Source: Saccharolobus shibatae B12 (GTDB taxonomy: Archaea; Thermoproteota; Thermoprotei_A; Sulfolobales; Sulfolobaceae). From it: DNA of 64,000 bases. The position numbers and the translations under genes were made by a program. Of the stretch, positions 35,317 through 46,606 are shown piece by piece. A model generated the notes under the pieces. It did not search any database, had not been told where the DNA came from, and saw only the letters and a list, made by a program, of their open reading frames with translations. The stretch's first letter is position 1. Every line of letters begins with the position of its first letter. Where the stretch lies: contig NZ_CP077717.1 in NCBI RefSeq assembly GCF_019175345.1, positions 2,138,001-2,202,000 of the forward strand. The letters run 5' to 3'.

Positions 35317-35718
35317 ATGGCTCAAGCTCAAACTCAGGGTCAAGAAGAAGAGCAAAAAAGGAAGATATTAATTGTAGTAACTCATGGTCCTGAGGATTTA
35401 GATAGGACGTATGCCCCATTATTTATGGCTTCAATAGCAGCTTCAATGGAATATGAGACTTCAGTGTTCTTTATGATAAAGGGACCAAAACTACTAGATA
35501 AGAAATGGCAAGAGGAGGAGAGGAAAAAGGGTGGGAATCCATTCATACACTTCTTCGATATGGCAAAGGACAATGGAGTTAAGATGTATGTTTGTGTACA
35601 AAGCCTAAAGGATATGTGCCATATGAAAGAAGATGATGTGATAGAAGGTATAGAACTAGTTGGAGGATCTACGTTAATAGATCTGACAATGGAAGCTGAT
35701 AGGACATTATTCTTCTAA
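35317..35718 (+). CDS. dsrE3A: Sulfur relay protein DsrE3A, 133 aa
   Basis: A cytoplasmic sulfur carrier. It has the DsrE fold pattern ([29 protein letters not shown] in outline) and the two signature cysteines C93 and C101 in [13 protein letters not shown], at the same positions as in the studied Metallosphaera cuprina DsrE3A, which takes up thiosulfate groups and passes them to TusA. The N-terminal Q/E-rich tail ([10 protein letters not shown]) is likely flexible. It starts the plus-strand operon with the dihydrolipoamide dehydrogenase homologue 10 bp behind. Start is ATG 35317. Confidence 0.93.
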   Translation: MAQAQTQGQEEEQKRKILIVVTHGPEDLDRTYAPLFMASIAASMEYETSVFFMIKGPKLLDKKWQEEERKKGGNPFIHFFDMAKDNGVKMYVCVQSLKDMCHMKEDDVIEGIELVGGSTLIDLTMEADRTLFF

Positions 35719-35728
35719 ATGATCTAGC

Positions 35729-37066
35729 ATGAAATATGATATAGTAGTGATTGGCGGCGGTACTGCTGGTTATGTTGCTGGAAGCATATTGGCGCGAAAA
35801 GGCAAGAAGGTACTAGTAATCGAAAAGGAGAAATTTGGCGGAGTTTGTGTAAACTTCGGTTGTGTGCCAAGTATTTTTCTTTTTGACGTAACCTTCTTAT
35901 TAAATAGATTTAAAGAAATTGCGTACTATCTAGGCTTAGATGGTGAAATTGAATACAAGGATCTTCTTTTTAGTAAGAGAAATGAAATTATAAATTATTT
36001 ATCAAATGCAGGTAGGAGGTTAATTGAGGATTCAGGTGGTAAGACTGAGTTAGGCGAGGCTGAAATAATTTCTCCTAGTGAAGTAAAGGTAAATGGGAGA
36101 ATTGTTGAATTCGACAAGTTAATTATAGCTACCGGATCTAAACCAATGATACCGAATATTGATGGTATTGAAGATGCAATAAGTGAGGATGATGCGGTGA
36201 ATTTGAATTCAATACCTTCTTCCATGGTAATAATTGGTGGAGGTTACGCAGGAGTTGAAATAGCTCAAATATATTCCAGATTAGGATCACAAGTTACCTT
36301 ATTATCTAGAAGTGAAATTTTACCAACTTTTCCAGAGGATGTTAGGAGTGTTGTGAAAGATTCCTTAGAGTTCGATGGAGTAAATGTAGTGGAAAACACT
36401 AGAATAGTGAAGCTTCGTGATGGTAAAGTGATCACGGAGAAGGGTGAGATAGAGGGAAATGTGATAGTTTACGCTACTGGAAGAAGACCACAGCTCCCCA
36501 AGGGTATAGAGAAACTCGGATTAGAAATCAATGAATGTGGAATAATTGTTGACAAATATAAACAAATAAAGAATAATGTATATGCAATAGGTGATGTGAT
36601 AGATAAGGAAAGGAAAACGGCACATTCGGCAATGTTCGATGCCTTGGTTGCGTCACTACATATCCTTAAGGAGACTACGTTTATTCCATCAGACAATTTT
36701 AAAATACCTGTAGTATTATACACCGATCCACAAGTAGGTGTTATAGGTGATCACAAAGAAGCTAAGAAGTTTTCAGTTTTCCCATTCGCTGCTACCACAA
36801 GGGCGATTATTAACGGAATAAAGGATGGCTACGTTAAAATAGGAATAAATGAGAGGAATGAGATAGTTTTTGGAGAAGTAATTGGTGACAAAGCTGAAGA
36901 ATTAATCAATATTTTAACGTTAGTAGTAAATAACAGAATGAGAATAGAGAGTTTAGCGCTAATGCCTTTTGTTCATCCTTCATTATCTGAGGCCATAGTT
37001 AACGCAGCGAAGGGCTTTTTTGATTTAGATGTGGATAAATATAAGAGCAAGGATGGGAAAACTTGA
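35729..37066 (+). CDS. lpd: Dihydrolipoamide dehydrogenase-like flavoprotein, 445 aa
   Basis: A two-dinucleotide-binding-domain disulfide oxidoreductase. FAD-binding GGGTAGYVAG occurs at about residues 9-18, and the redox pair is C40/C45 in GGVCVNFGCVPS. The NAD site is at VIIGGGYAGVEIA, the second FAD motif at YAIGDV, and the dimer-interface His-Glu dyad in VHPSLSEAI. The length is slightly short (445 against 460-475). One change is notable: the lysine usually following CxPS (CVPSKA) is isoleucine (I49). It probably reoxidises or reduces the lipoyl arm of LbpA in the sHdr cycle. It is the second gene of the dsrE3A operon. Confidence 0.85.
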   Translation: MKYDIVVIGGGTAGYVAGSILARKGKKVLVIEKEKFGGVCVNFGCVPSIFLFDVTFLLNRFKEIAYYLGLDGEIEYKDLLFSKRNEIINYLSNAGRRLIEDSGGKTELGEAEIISPSEVKVNGRIVEFDKLIIATGSKPMIPNIDGIEDAISEDDAVNLNSIPSSMVIIGGGYAGVEIAQIYSRLGSQVTLLSRSEILPTFPEDVRSVVKDSLEFDGVNVVENTRIVKLRDGKVITEKGEIEGNVIVYATGRRPQLPKGIEKLGLEINECGIIVDKYKQIKNNVYAIGDVIDKERKTAHSAMFDALVASLHILKETTFIPSDNFKIPVVLYTDPQVGVIGDHKEAKKFSVFPFAATTRAIINGIKDGYVKIGINERNEIVFGEVIGDKAEELINILTLVVNNRMRIESLALMPFVHPSLSEAIVNAAKGFFDLDVDKYKSKDGKT

Positions 37067-37397
37067 GGAGTACTTAAGGAAGAAGGGATTTTCCCTATTT
37101 AATGAGGGGAAAAGGGAAAGGGTGATAATGGATGACTATGAGTTCTTTATTGAAAACTCAACCATATTTTTGCCGATTCCATTACCTACAGGTAAGGAGA
37201 GTTTAGATGATCTGATAGGAATGGGGACAAAGTATGCAAGAGCATCTAGGATCTCTCAAGGATTAGGAGCACCATTAGAATATGAATTGAATGGTACAAC
37301 CATTTATATTATTAAAAGGTTTCAAAATAGAGAAGATTTAGAAAACTCAATTATTAAATCACTAGAAGGTATAGAAAGTTTGAGGTATTTCGTATGA
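37053..37397 (+). CDS. Hypothetical sHdr-cluster protein, 114 aa
   Basis: Not recognised. The protein begins [16 protein letters not shown], with a helix, then alternates strands with an amphipathic C-terminal helix. There is no cysteine and no membrane segment. ATG 37053 lies 14 bp inside the end of the lpd gene, and its own stop overlaps the next ATG by 4 bp (37394-37397), so the three genes are translated as one unit. That tight coupling suggests a role in the dsrE3A/lpd pathway, perhaps as an interaction partner. Confidence 0.65.
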   Translation: MGKLEEYLRKKGFSLFNEGKRERVIMDDYEFFIENSTIFLPIPLPTGKESLDDLIGMGTKYARASRISQGLGAPLEYELNGTTIYIIKRFQNREDLENSIIKSLEGIESLRYFV

Positions 37398-37913
37398 GCT
37401 ATGATTACGTTATTAAGGAGTATCTTAACGCGATTAAGAAGGGAGATATAATGATCCAGCAGTGTAATGGAGATGACTTATTTCATGAGTTTAAAAATTA
37501 CGTCAAAGTGGAAACCCTAGATAATTGTAAAAAACCTCTTGTTATAGTTAAGAAGGGAGATAGGGTTTACTATACTTATTATGGTATTCCAATAGCAAAT
37601 GAACTATGGCCATTTCTTAACTCGTTAGTAAGAATCTCTAATAACGTTGTTAACCTAGATGAAAAGGAGATGGAGTTGGCAAAGCAAGTGAGGGGAAACG
37701 TTAAATTATTTGTAACTCCAGATTGCACTAAATGTCCAATTACTGCGGAATTCTTATATCAAGTATCGCAAATAAATGAGAATGTTAAACTGGAGATCTA
37801 CGATACTACAGAGTATGAGGAGGAAAGAGACAAATATAGGGTTTTGAGTGTACCAAAAATTATATTTAACGAAAAGGTGGAAATTCCAGGTGGATTCCCT
37901 TCAACTATGATAC

Positions 37914-40569
<2,656 letters not shown>

Positions 40570-41346
40570 TCACATTTATCTCGTTTAAAAAGAATCTGAT
40601 CATGGGGTAACCATTATAAGACAGAACAACTTCCATAAACGCGAAACCACATATGGGCTTATTTGCAAGAACCTTGAATGAAGCGTCTTCCTCCCAATTT
40701 CTTAATAAGTTCTTCTTACCTTCAAACAAGAGGTAAGTTCTACGTTTAACCGCTAGATATCCTAAATTTAGGCCATAAAGTGATAATTGACCAGTGAATC
40801 CCCCAATGATTCCACCATAACAAGCGTAGGGTAAACTCGCATTCAATAATCCTCCACAACAACCTAATCCTCTAAGCTTTCCAGCTTCAGCAAAGTCCTT
40901 TATTATCACATCAAAAAACTCCTTATCTTTCTTGTACACTATACCAATTTTAGAATCTCTATAAGTTGAAATCGTTGGAAATCTTATTGTAATACCTTCA
41001 ATGTGAGCGTGAGGAAAATCACCACCAGTATAAGGGGTTTGAAGAAATTCCCCTATTGTTTGCCCCTCTTTAACATATTCGCCTTTCTCCACCCATGGTA
41101 AGACGTGAAGGATCTTTATCCTCTTTCTATTTTCATTTTCAATTAAGATCATATAATCGTAATTTGTACTAGAAAACCTATTTGGCCGTCCTATCTCGAA
41201 TCGTACTATATCTACGATCTCACCTTTAACCGGGGAGTAAAACAGTTTAAGATCAGGAGATGAGATATCTATTGCCTTTACCCTTACATGTGAAGGAAAA
41301 CCGCTTGAAAAATAGCTTATTAGAGAGCCATCCTTTACGAACATAT

Positions 41347-42402
41347 TTACCTTACTACTTTCTTTATTAATGACTCTAATCTAGAGGCTTTAATTGAACG
41401 TAAAGTCATTTCTCTATTTAGATACCAAGGAATATTCTTTAATACTCCCCCTGGCCGCTCATTGGAGTATGGCCTATTACAGCCTGGACATCCACTAGTC
41501 ATAAATGCTGGGGCTAATTCGTCTAAGGTTATATCAGATGGCATTTCTATATCAATAAGCTCTCCCTTATCATCAAACTTGAACGCGTTGATATCAACAA
41601 TATCGTTTTCAATTAACCATCTAGCTATTTGCATTCTCCTATAGACGTGAACTGGGACTGGTTTTTTCTTTTCCATTGGAGTTCCAGCTTCTGGGTAGAA
41701 CGCAAAGAGTGAGATTTTAGCTCCCCTACTATGGGCATACCACATAAGCTTTACTGCATCTTCCTCAGTCTCACCTAATCCTATTATTAAGTGAATACCG
41801 GCGTTCTTTTTGCCAAATACTTCCACTGCCTCGTCTATTGCCTCTATATACCTCTTCCATGAGTGCATGCTTCTAGCCTTCTTACCTCTTAGTTCTTCGA
41901 ACACTTTCTCATTAGCTGCATCTATTGCAACGTCAATCATATCAGCTCCTGCTTTCCTCATTCCAATCATGTGGTGTTTAAACGTATAAGTGGCTGTCAC
42001 TAACTCCGAAATTTGTAGTTCAATTCCAGCCTCCCTAATCCTCCTCGTAATCTCTATGGCATCTGGTGAAGCCCTAGGATGAGCCAATTGACCTACACAT
42101 ATTCTCTGAAGACCGTATTCTGGGTTTCCTTGTCTTTCATAAATTCTCTTTAACACCTCATTTAAAGGTCTAAGTGGCCATTCTACCCTTATCAAGGTTT
42201 TACATTCTGGACCATTGGCAACTTCTCTAGCTTGGCCACAGTATGAGCAATTTGCTTTGCATCCATCTGGGTAATACTGCAACAGATTTATTGTAGTATT
42301 TAGAGCTCCCTTTAAAAACACCCCAGGAGAAAAACCTAGTACCATATCTGCTCCAAAACTTAGTCTTACCCAATCTGGACTTGAAACTAGACGTAGAGTC
42401 AT
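41347..42402 (-). CDS. Radical-SAM lipoyl synthase-type protein (LipS1/LipS2 pair), 351 aa
   Basis: A radical-SAM enzyme with the cluster motif CKANCSYC (about residues 48-55), in the CxxxCxxC form, and a C-terminal cysteine set SGCPGCNRPYSNERPGG that could bind an auxiliary cluster. The general plan resembles biotin/lipoyl synthases. Together with the overlapping gene 42399-43304 it matches the two-protein lipoyl synthase (LipS1 and LipS2) of archaea, in which two subunits insert the two sulfurs of the lipoyl arm. Which member is LipS1 cannot be told from sequence alone. It shares a 4-bp ATGA overlap with its partner and is in the ligase operon. Confidence 0.8.
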   Translation of the reverse strand: MTLRLVSSPDWVRLSFGADMVLGFSPGVFLKGALNTTINLLQYYPDGCKANCSYCGQAREVANGPECKTLIRVEWPLRPLNEVLKRIYERQGNPEYGLQRICVGQLAHPRASPDAIEITRRIREAGIELQISELVTATYTFKHHMIGMRKAGADMIDVAIDAANEKVFEELRGKKARSMHSWKRYIEAIDEAVEVFGKKNAGIHLIIGLGETEEDAVKLMWYAHSRGAKISLFAFYPEAGTPMEKKKPVPVHVYRRMQIARWLIENDIVDINAFKFDDKGELIDIEMPSDITLDELAPAFMTSGCPGCNRPYSNERPGGVLKNIPWYLNREMTLRSIKASRLESLIKKVVR

Positions 42403-43304
42403 GAGGTTATCACCTTAAATATATCAAAAACTACATTACCACAACAAGCATAACTTAAAAATATTTCCCTTTTACCTTTTGCATATTCATACGTTTCATC
42501 TTCTGGAAAAGCTATTGCGTCAATATCGTAATCCACAGCGAACTTTTCAACCTCGAGATACAATTTACCTCTAGGTCTTGCACAGCCCAAGTTTATCGGA
42601 ATATTAGGAAAAGTATCCCTCGCAGTTTTTAGGGCAGCTATCATCTCCTCCGGAGTTGGGGGTCTGGAATTATTCATCTGTGTTCCAACCAATGGCATTA
42701 GACCAACAATTATTAGTGCGTCAGGATTAACTTCTTGAAGTAATCTTATTGACTCTAAGTCACCATCTAAGCCCTTTTTACTCAATCCTAATATTACATG
42801 AGGAACTATTTTTATACCGACCTTTTTTAGATATTTAAATGAGTTAAGATAATCATCTACAGTAAATGGCTGCCCTAAAATATCTCTGATCGCATCATTA
42901 TCAGACACCATATCTAATAGTGCGATTTTTACACCACTCTCCTTAAATTTCATAGCTATTTCCTCATTTTTAACTACGCCAGTATGAGCTATTATTGTGA
43001 GTTTATCGGAATATCTTTTCAATAAGTTAGAATACTTCCATATCGGAACATCTCCTCTCAGCGTAGAACCACCAGATAGTATAATTCCCTCATCTCCTCT
43101 ATTTACTGCTTCCATTACTTCCTTCTCAACTTTATCTTGAGTGGAACCATCAATCATTGATTCTAATACTCGCCTACCACAATGTTTACAGTTAAATGCA
43201 CAATATGTCCCTGTGACTGATATGGACTTCCATCCCTTTCTAGAATCTAAAAAATCAGTCTCATACCTTTTTAAATTAGGAGCGTAAAGTAATAATGGCC
43301 TCAT
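42399..43304 (-). CDS. Radical-SAM lipoyl synthase-type protein (LipS1/LipS2 pair), 301 aa
   Basis: The partner of the previous gene. The radical-SAM motif is CAFNCKHC (about residues 34-41), followed by GGSTLRGDVPIWK (SAM-binding glycines). The C-terminus has SYACCGNVVFDI with two adjacent cysteines and an upstream GCARPRG, which could hold an extra iron-sulfur cluster or provide the sulfur atom. In the sHdr lipoate pathway, the ligase first attaches octanoate to LbpA and the LipS pair then adds sulfur. It overlaps both neighbours by 4 bp, which implies a strictly coupled operon. Confidence 0.8.
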   Translation of the reverse strand: MRPLLLYAPNLKRYETDFLDSRKGWKSISVTGTYCAFNCKHCGRRVLESMIDGSTQDKVEKEVMEAVNRGDEGIILSGGSTLRGDVPIWKYSNLLKRYSDKLTIIAHTGVVKNEEIAMKFKESGVKIALLDMVSDNDAIRDILGQPFTVDDYLNSFKYLKKVGIKIVPHVILGLSKKGLDGDLESIRLLQEVNPDALIIVGLMPLVGTQMNNSRPPTPEEMIAALKTARDTFPNIPINLGCARPRGKLYLEVEKFAVDYDIDAIAFPEDETYEYAKGKREIFLSYACCGNVVFDIFKVITS

Positions 43305-44335
43305 CTTACCGCCTCTTCTATTATTTTTATGAGATCATCAGCAGTTATTCCAATTGCTTTCACGTTATTAAACCACGTTTTGATTTCGTCTTCTAAATCC
43401 TCAACTCTACTCCATTTTAGCCTAGCTTCTAGATCATATATGGCATTTCTCGGTTCTATAAAGAAATCACCGGTTATTAGAACTGATTCTATCAGATTTT
43501 TACTAGCCATTTTGACTTGTACTTTAACTAGCCCACCTGGAAGTTTCTTTTCTACGTATCTTATATCATCTCCAATTAATGGTCGCCTTAAGTTGAATAT
43601 CCACTCTGGGGATGAGTACTTTAACCCTAATTCATGTATTGTCTTCTTTTCAAATTCGTTGTAGTTTCCATCTACAAGTTTTATCCCCAATGCTTCCGCA
43701 AAGGAGTCTCTAGAGATTTTTATTAACTCTTCCATGTCAATTGGGCGTGTTAATTCCTTATTAATCCAAGTTAATCGATCTTTAAAATCTCTCGCTAATT
43801 TATCCTTAAGTTTTTCAGAAGATAATCTAAGAACTGAAACCATTGCTTCCGCATCGAAATCCAATAGAATCGTGCCGGTAACTGCTATATACTTGCCCTC
43901 AGAAAACGCTCCAATTCCAGAGATCTTCCTCCCATTTACCTCTACATCGTTCTTTGGTCTAAAAGATGCCTTTATATCCAACTTATCTAGTGCCCTAATG
44001 ACACCTTCTGCGCCAATCTTTATTGCACTTTCTGGAGTGTATCCCAACAGATCATTGCTCGTGTAAATTTCCCAACCCAATTGCCATGGACCCATTATAA
44101 TTGTACCTCCTCCAGTAGGTCTTCTACCTATCTCCCAGCCTCTTTTTTTCACTTCTTCTATATTCACTTCTTGCTCAACCGCTTGATGGTAACCTATAAG
44201 AACTGCTGGAGGATCAAATATTACAAATCGTAAAATTGGTTGGTAGCCGTTAGCCACTGATAAAAGAAGAGCCTCTTCACCTGCTAGTATATAAGCTTGA
44301 TTATTTCTCTCAACTAAAAACCTTAATTCTCTCAT
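43301..44335 (-). CDS. lplA: Lipoate-protein ligase (sLplA-type), 344 aa
   Basis: A ligase of the BPL/LplA fold. The conserved features are YHQAVEQEVNIEEVKKRG (H binding acyl moiety), the GRRPTGGGTIIM loop, the K-containing NDVEVNGRKISGIGAF region (K135 in GRKISG, which binds the acyl-adenylate), and a C-terminal domain of about 80 residues. The enzyme activates octanoate or lipoate with ATP and joins it to the lysine of LbpA. In sHdr operons, this special ligase is distinct from those of pyruvate dehydrogenase. It is first in the minus-strand lipoate operon, starting at ATG 44335. Confidence 0.85.
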   Translation of the reverse strand: MRELRFLVERNNQAYILAGEEALLLSVANGYQPILRFVIFDPPAVLIGYHQAVEQEVNIEEVKKRGWEIGRRPTGGGTIIMGPWQLGWEIYTSNDLLGYTPESAIKIGAEGVIRALDKLDIKASFRPKNDVEVNGRKISGIGAFSEGKYIAVTGTILLDFDAEAMVSVLRLSSEKLKDKLARDFKDRLTWINKELTRPIDMEELIKISRDSFAEALGIKLVDGNYNEFEKKTIHELGLKYSSPEWIFNLRRPLIGDDIRYVEKKLPGGLVKVQVKMASKNLIESVLITGDFFIEPRNAIYDLEARLKWSRVEDLEDEIKTWFNNVKAIGITADDLIKIIEEAVR

Positions 44336-44441
44336 TCCTAGATGCTTTAGTTAACTTAATATAAAAATATTTCTCCTAAATCTTCGAAAAACATTAAATT
44401 GACATAGACAAATTTAAAAGCTAAAAATACGAGTAAATATT

Positions 44442-44906
44442 ATGGAGAACGAAGAGGAAGTCATAAGGGAAGTTTTACTTAAATATAAAAATGTAGCAAC
44501 TGTTGGATTCTCTAAAGATCCATCTAAAGCAGCTTTTCAAGTGCCCAAGTTTTTGATGGATCATGGATATAACGTTATACCAGTAAATCCATCTGCGAGT
44601 GAAATATTAGGTAAAAAGTCTTATCCATCGATTCTCGACGTACCGGATAAGGTCGAAATCGTTGAGATATTTAGACCATCAAATGAGGTACCTAAAATTG
44701 TTGATCAAGTTTTGGAGAGAGTTAATAAGGTTGGTGACGTAAAGGTAATATGGATGCAGGAAGGTATTAGAAATGATGAGGCTGCGGAAAAGGCTAGAAA
44801 AGCAGGACTTATAGTTATTCAAGATAGGTGTATGTATAGGGAATACATGAAAAAAATATATAATGTAAATAATCCTCCCCCAGTATCATCCTTAAAAAAT
44901 AGTTAA
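44442..44906 (+). CDS. CoA-binding domain protein (YccU-like), 154 aa
   Basis: A small Rossmann-fold protein of the CoA_binding_2 (YccU) family. It shows NVATVGFSKDPSKAAFQVPKFLMDHGYNVIPVNPSA in outline, with the glycine motif near the N-terminus, then VEIVEIFRPSNEVP and VIWMQEGIRNDEAAEKARKAGL. Such proteins bind CoA or related nucleotides, and their catalytic role is unknown. Two cysteine-free glycine loops and a single C (DRCMYREY) are typical. The TATA-like AATTTAAAAGC at about 44410-44420 lies 27 bp before ATG, so the message is likely leaderless. It is divergent from lplA. Confidence 0.75.
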   Translation: MENEEEVIREVLLKYKNVATVGFSKDPSKAAFQVPKFLMDHGYNVIPVNPSASEILGKKSYPSILDVPDKVEIVEIFRPSNEVPKIVDQVLERVNKVGDVKVIWMQEGIRNDEAAEKARKAGLIVIQDRCMYREYMKKIYNVNNPPPVSSLKNS

Positions 44907-44938
44907 AGTTTTAATACTAGAAAAGATAAAATAAGTTT

Positions 44939-45274
44939 ATGAGTTTAAAACTTTCAGAAAGCAAAGAGGCAATAAGATGTTGTTATAAAATATCAGATAC
45001 TGATGTTGAGTGCCTATTTAAATTAGTTGAGCTTAACAGACCAATTTCCGCTGAAGAGCTAGCTTCCATAATGAAACTCAGTAAAACTACAGTTGAAAAT
45101 AGTCTAAAGAAATTAATAGAAATAGGGTTGATAGTTAGGAATAAGGATGGAGAGGAAGGGAAGAGAATAGGGAGACCTAAATATCTATATGCGGTAATAC
45201 ATAATGCTGAGAGTAAAATAAAACAAGATTTAACTAACTGTGCTTCTAAGATACTGTCAGCAACCTCCAGTTAG
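44939..45274 (+). CDS. Small wHTH regulator with cysteine pair (TrmB/ArsR-like), 111 aa
   Basis: A winged-helix DNA-binding protein. The helix-turn-helix is AEELASIMKLSKTTVENSLKKLIEIGLIVR in outline (about residues 38-67), followed by the wing GKRIGRPKYLYAV. Cysteines occur at C14, C15, C25 (RCCYKISDTDVEC) and near the end at C101 (LTNCASK). These are paralogous in position to those of the 45751-46128 protein and could form a disulfide or polysulfide bridge across the N- and C-terminal helices, as in sulfane-sulfur sensors. It lies 32 bp after the CoA-binding gene on the same strand. Its end overlaps the converging TusA-like gene by 18 bp. Confidence 0.7.
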   Translation: MSLKLSESKEAIRCCYKISDTDVECLFKLVELNRPISAEELASIMKLSKTTVENSLKKLIEIGLIVRNKDGEEGKRIGRPKYLYAVIHNAESKIKQDLTNCASKILSATSS

Positions 45275-45529
45275 TTCGATTTTTTTAGGCTTTTCAGAAC
45301 TACTACTTTCTTTTTTAATATGCATAAAAAATATCTCATCTTGTTGTGAATCCTCAAGAACCTTGCAATTCATTAGCTTCATAGCCTCCAGCAGCATTTC
45401 CCTGCATTTGGGATCCTTATACCTAATCTTAAGTTCTCCATTCTCTATCTTCATGAGTTTTGCAACTACCTTCATGAAAGGCTCAGGGCATTCAAACGAA
45501 GTTAAATCCATTTCTTCAATCATACTCAA
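45257..45529 (-). CDS. Second TusA-like protein (CPEP motif), 90 aa
   Basis: A TusA/SirA-like sulfur-carrier candidate. It begins LTSFECPEPFMKVVAKLMKIENGELKIR in outline, with the cysteine in CPEP (C14) and the helix and strand that follow as in TusA; E. coli TusA itself has CPEP. It carries two more cysteines in the middle (C42, C55) and a cysteine as its very last residue (GGC). The C-terminal 25 residues are a charged tail. It is 41 bp from the divergent YHS-domain gene and converges with the wHTH gene. It differs clearly from the main TusA of the operon and may act in a sensing branch. Confidence 0.65.
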   Translation of the reverse strand: MSMIEEMDLTSFECPEPFMKVVAKLMKIENGELKIRYKDPKCREMLLEAMKLMNCKVLEDSQQDEIFFMHIKKESSSSEKPKKIELTGGC

Positions 45530-45570
45530 AGAATTAACGTTATAAAGATAAAAAATTTATTTTTAACAAC

Positions 45571-45738
45571 ATGAAGGTCATATGCCCAGTATGTAATAGG
45601 TTGTTTGAAGCTGAATGTACTCCCTATACTACTGACTATAATAGTATTAAGTACTATTTTGACACTGAAATATGTATGTTAGCCTTTTTAAGAGAACCGG
45701 ATAGATTTGCCTTTAAATGTAAGAAAAACGAAGGTTAA
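45571..45738 (+). CDS. Small YHS/TRASH-type metal-binding protein, 55 aa
   Basis: An ORF of 55 codons with ATG at 45571 and TAA at 45736-45738. The protein has MKVICPVCNRLFEAEC, then KYYFDTEICMLAFLREPDRF, and ends in FKCKKNEG. C-x2-C followed by Y-Y-F-D...C...F...P-x-x-F is the YHS-domain pattern seen in metal-binding proteins and domains. Cysteines at 5, 8, 16, 35 and 50 could bind zinc, copper or a sulfur species. It is divergent from the second TusA-like gene and converges with the wHTH gene at 45751 (12-bp gap). Confidence 0.7.
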   Translation: MKVICPVCNRLFEAECTPYTTDYNSIKYYFDTEICMLAFLREPDRFAFKCKKNEG

Positions 45739-45750
45739 AAACAAACTAAT

Positions 45751-46128
45751 TTACTTTCCTTTCAATTCTTGTGGTATTGTGCTAGAGAATAAATCAGCAC
45801 AGTATTTGAAATCATTCGAGATCTTCTCAGTAATTCTGTCCGCTTCTATGGGCTTATAGATATATCTTGGTCTTCCTCCCTTCGATGAAGAATCTTTTAC
45901 CCTATCCACAAAGCCTAATGAAACTAATTTATTTACAGATCTATTTATTGAAGCCTTACTTAAATGAAGCATTTCAGCTAGTTCATCTTCAGTCTTCGGT
46001 CCACTGTTCAGTAATGTCTTTAACACTTGGAAGTCAGTATCTGAAATATCATAGCAGAAGTTCAGTGCATCTACTAATCCAACTTCTTTTCCAGATGGAA
46101 GCCTAACTCTTATATTCTCTACTTGCAT
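45751..46128 (-). CDS. Small wHTH regulator with cysteine pair, 125 aa
   Basis: A winged-helix regulator paralogous to 44939-45274 and 49534-49917. Shared features are the N-terminal [29 protein letters not shown]-type segment, the [27 protein letters not shown] (about residues 46-69) and the wing [11 protein letters not shown]. Cysteines lie at C25 (NFCYDISD) and C110 (FKYCADL), equivalent to those of the 44939 protein. A TATA-like TTTATATATACG lies about 27 bp before ATG 46128, so a leaderless message is likely. It converges with the small YHS gene. Confidence 0.75.
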   Translation of the reverse strand: MQVENIRVRLPSGKEVGLVDALNFCYDISDTDFQVLKTLLNSGPKTEDELAEMLHLSKASINRSVNKLVSLGFVDRVKDSSSKGGRPRYIYKPIEADRITEKISNDFKYCADLFSSTIPQELKGK

Positions 46129-46206
46129 ATGAATATATCAGAAAAAACGTATATATAAATCTTTCCTTATTTTAGCAAAAAAAGTTAACGTGATTTTTTG
46201 GAAATT

Positions 46207-46572
46207 CTATGCCCACAAACCCTTATTCATATCCTCCAATTTAGTAGCCAACGCTATTTGAAAATACCTAAATACCTCTACACTAAATCGCAAAGCAGAC
46301 TGATCATCCATTTGCTGAATCTTATTTAGTAAATCGCTTATAAATCTGGTCATATCATTCAACGTGCTCTTTTCCATTGTATACTGATCTAACTTTAGTA
46401 TTTCAGCTATTTCATTTTTGTCCTTAGCTTGCTTTAGTTTCTTATAAATTTGAAGAACAACTCCCTCCCCATCTTTCCCAAAGAGAGCATCTTGGGGATT
46501 CCTTAACCATCTCGCATAAGTAGCAGCTAACTTCTTTGCCTCATTCTCAATCGACATATTCTTATATTTCAT
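46207..46572 (-). CDS. Hypothetical helical protein, 121 aa
   Basis: I do not recognise a family. The protein looks fully helical, with heptad-like leucines (LKQAKDKNEIAEILKLDQY, MTRFISDLLNKIQQMDD) and no cysteines. The start could be ATG 46572 or MSIENE five codons later (46557). It lies 34 bp from the next minus-strand gene (46607-47101), so the two are probably in one transcription unit that ends here. A possible role is as a small partner in the lbpA neighbourhood. Confidence 0.5.
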   Translation of the reverse strand: MKYKNMSIENEAKKLAATYARWLRNPQDALFGKDGEGVVLQIYKKLKQAKDKNEIAEILKLDQYTMEKSTLNDMTRFISDLLNKIQQMDDQSALRFSVEVFRYFQIALATKLEDMNKGLWA

Positions 46573-46606
46573 TCAGAAATTATAAACTTATTTAAAAACA
46601 CTTTTC

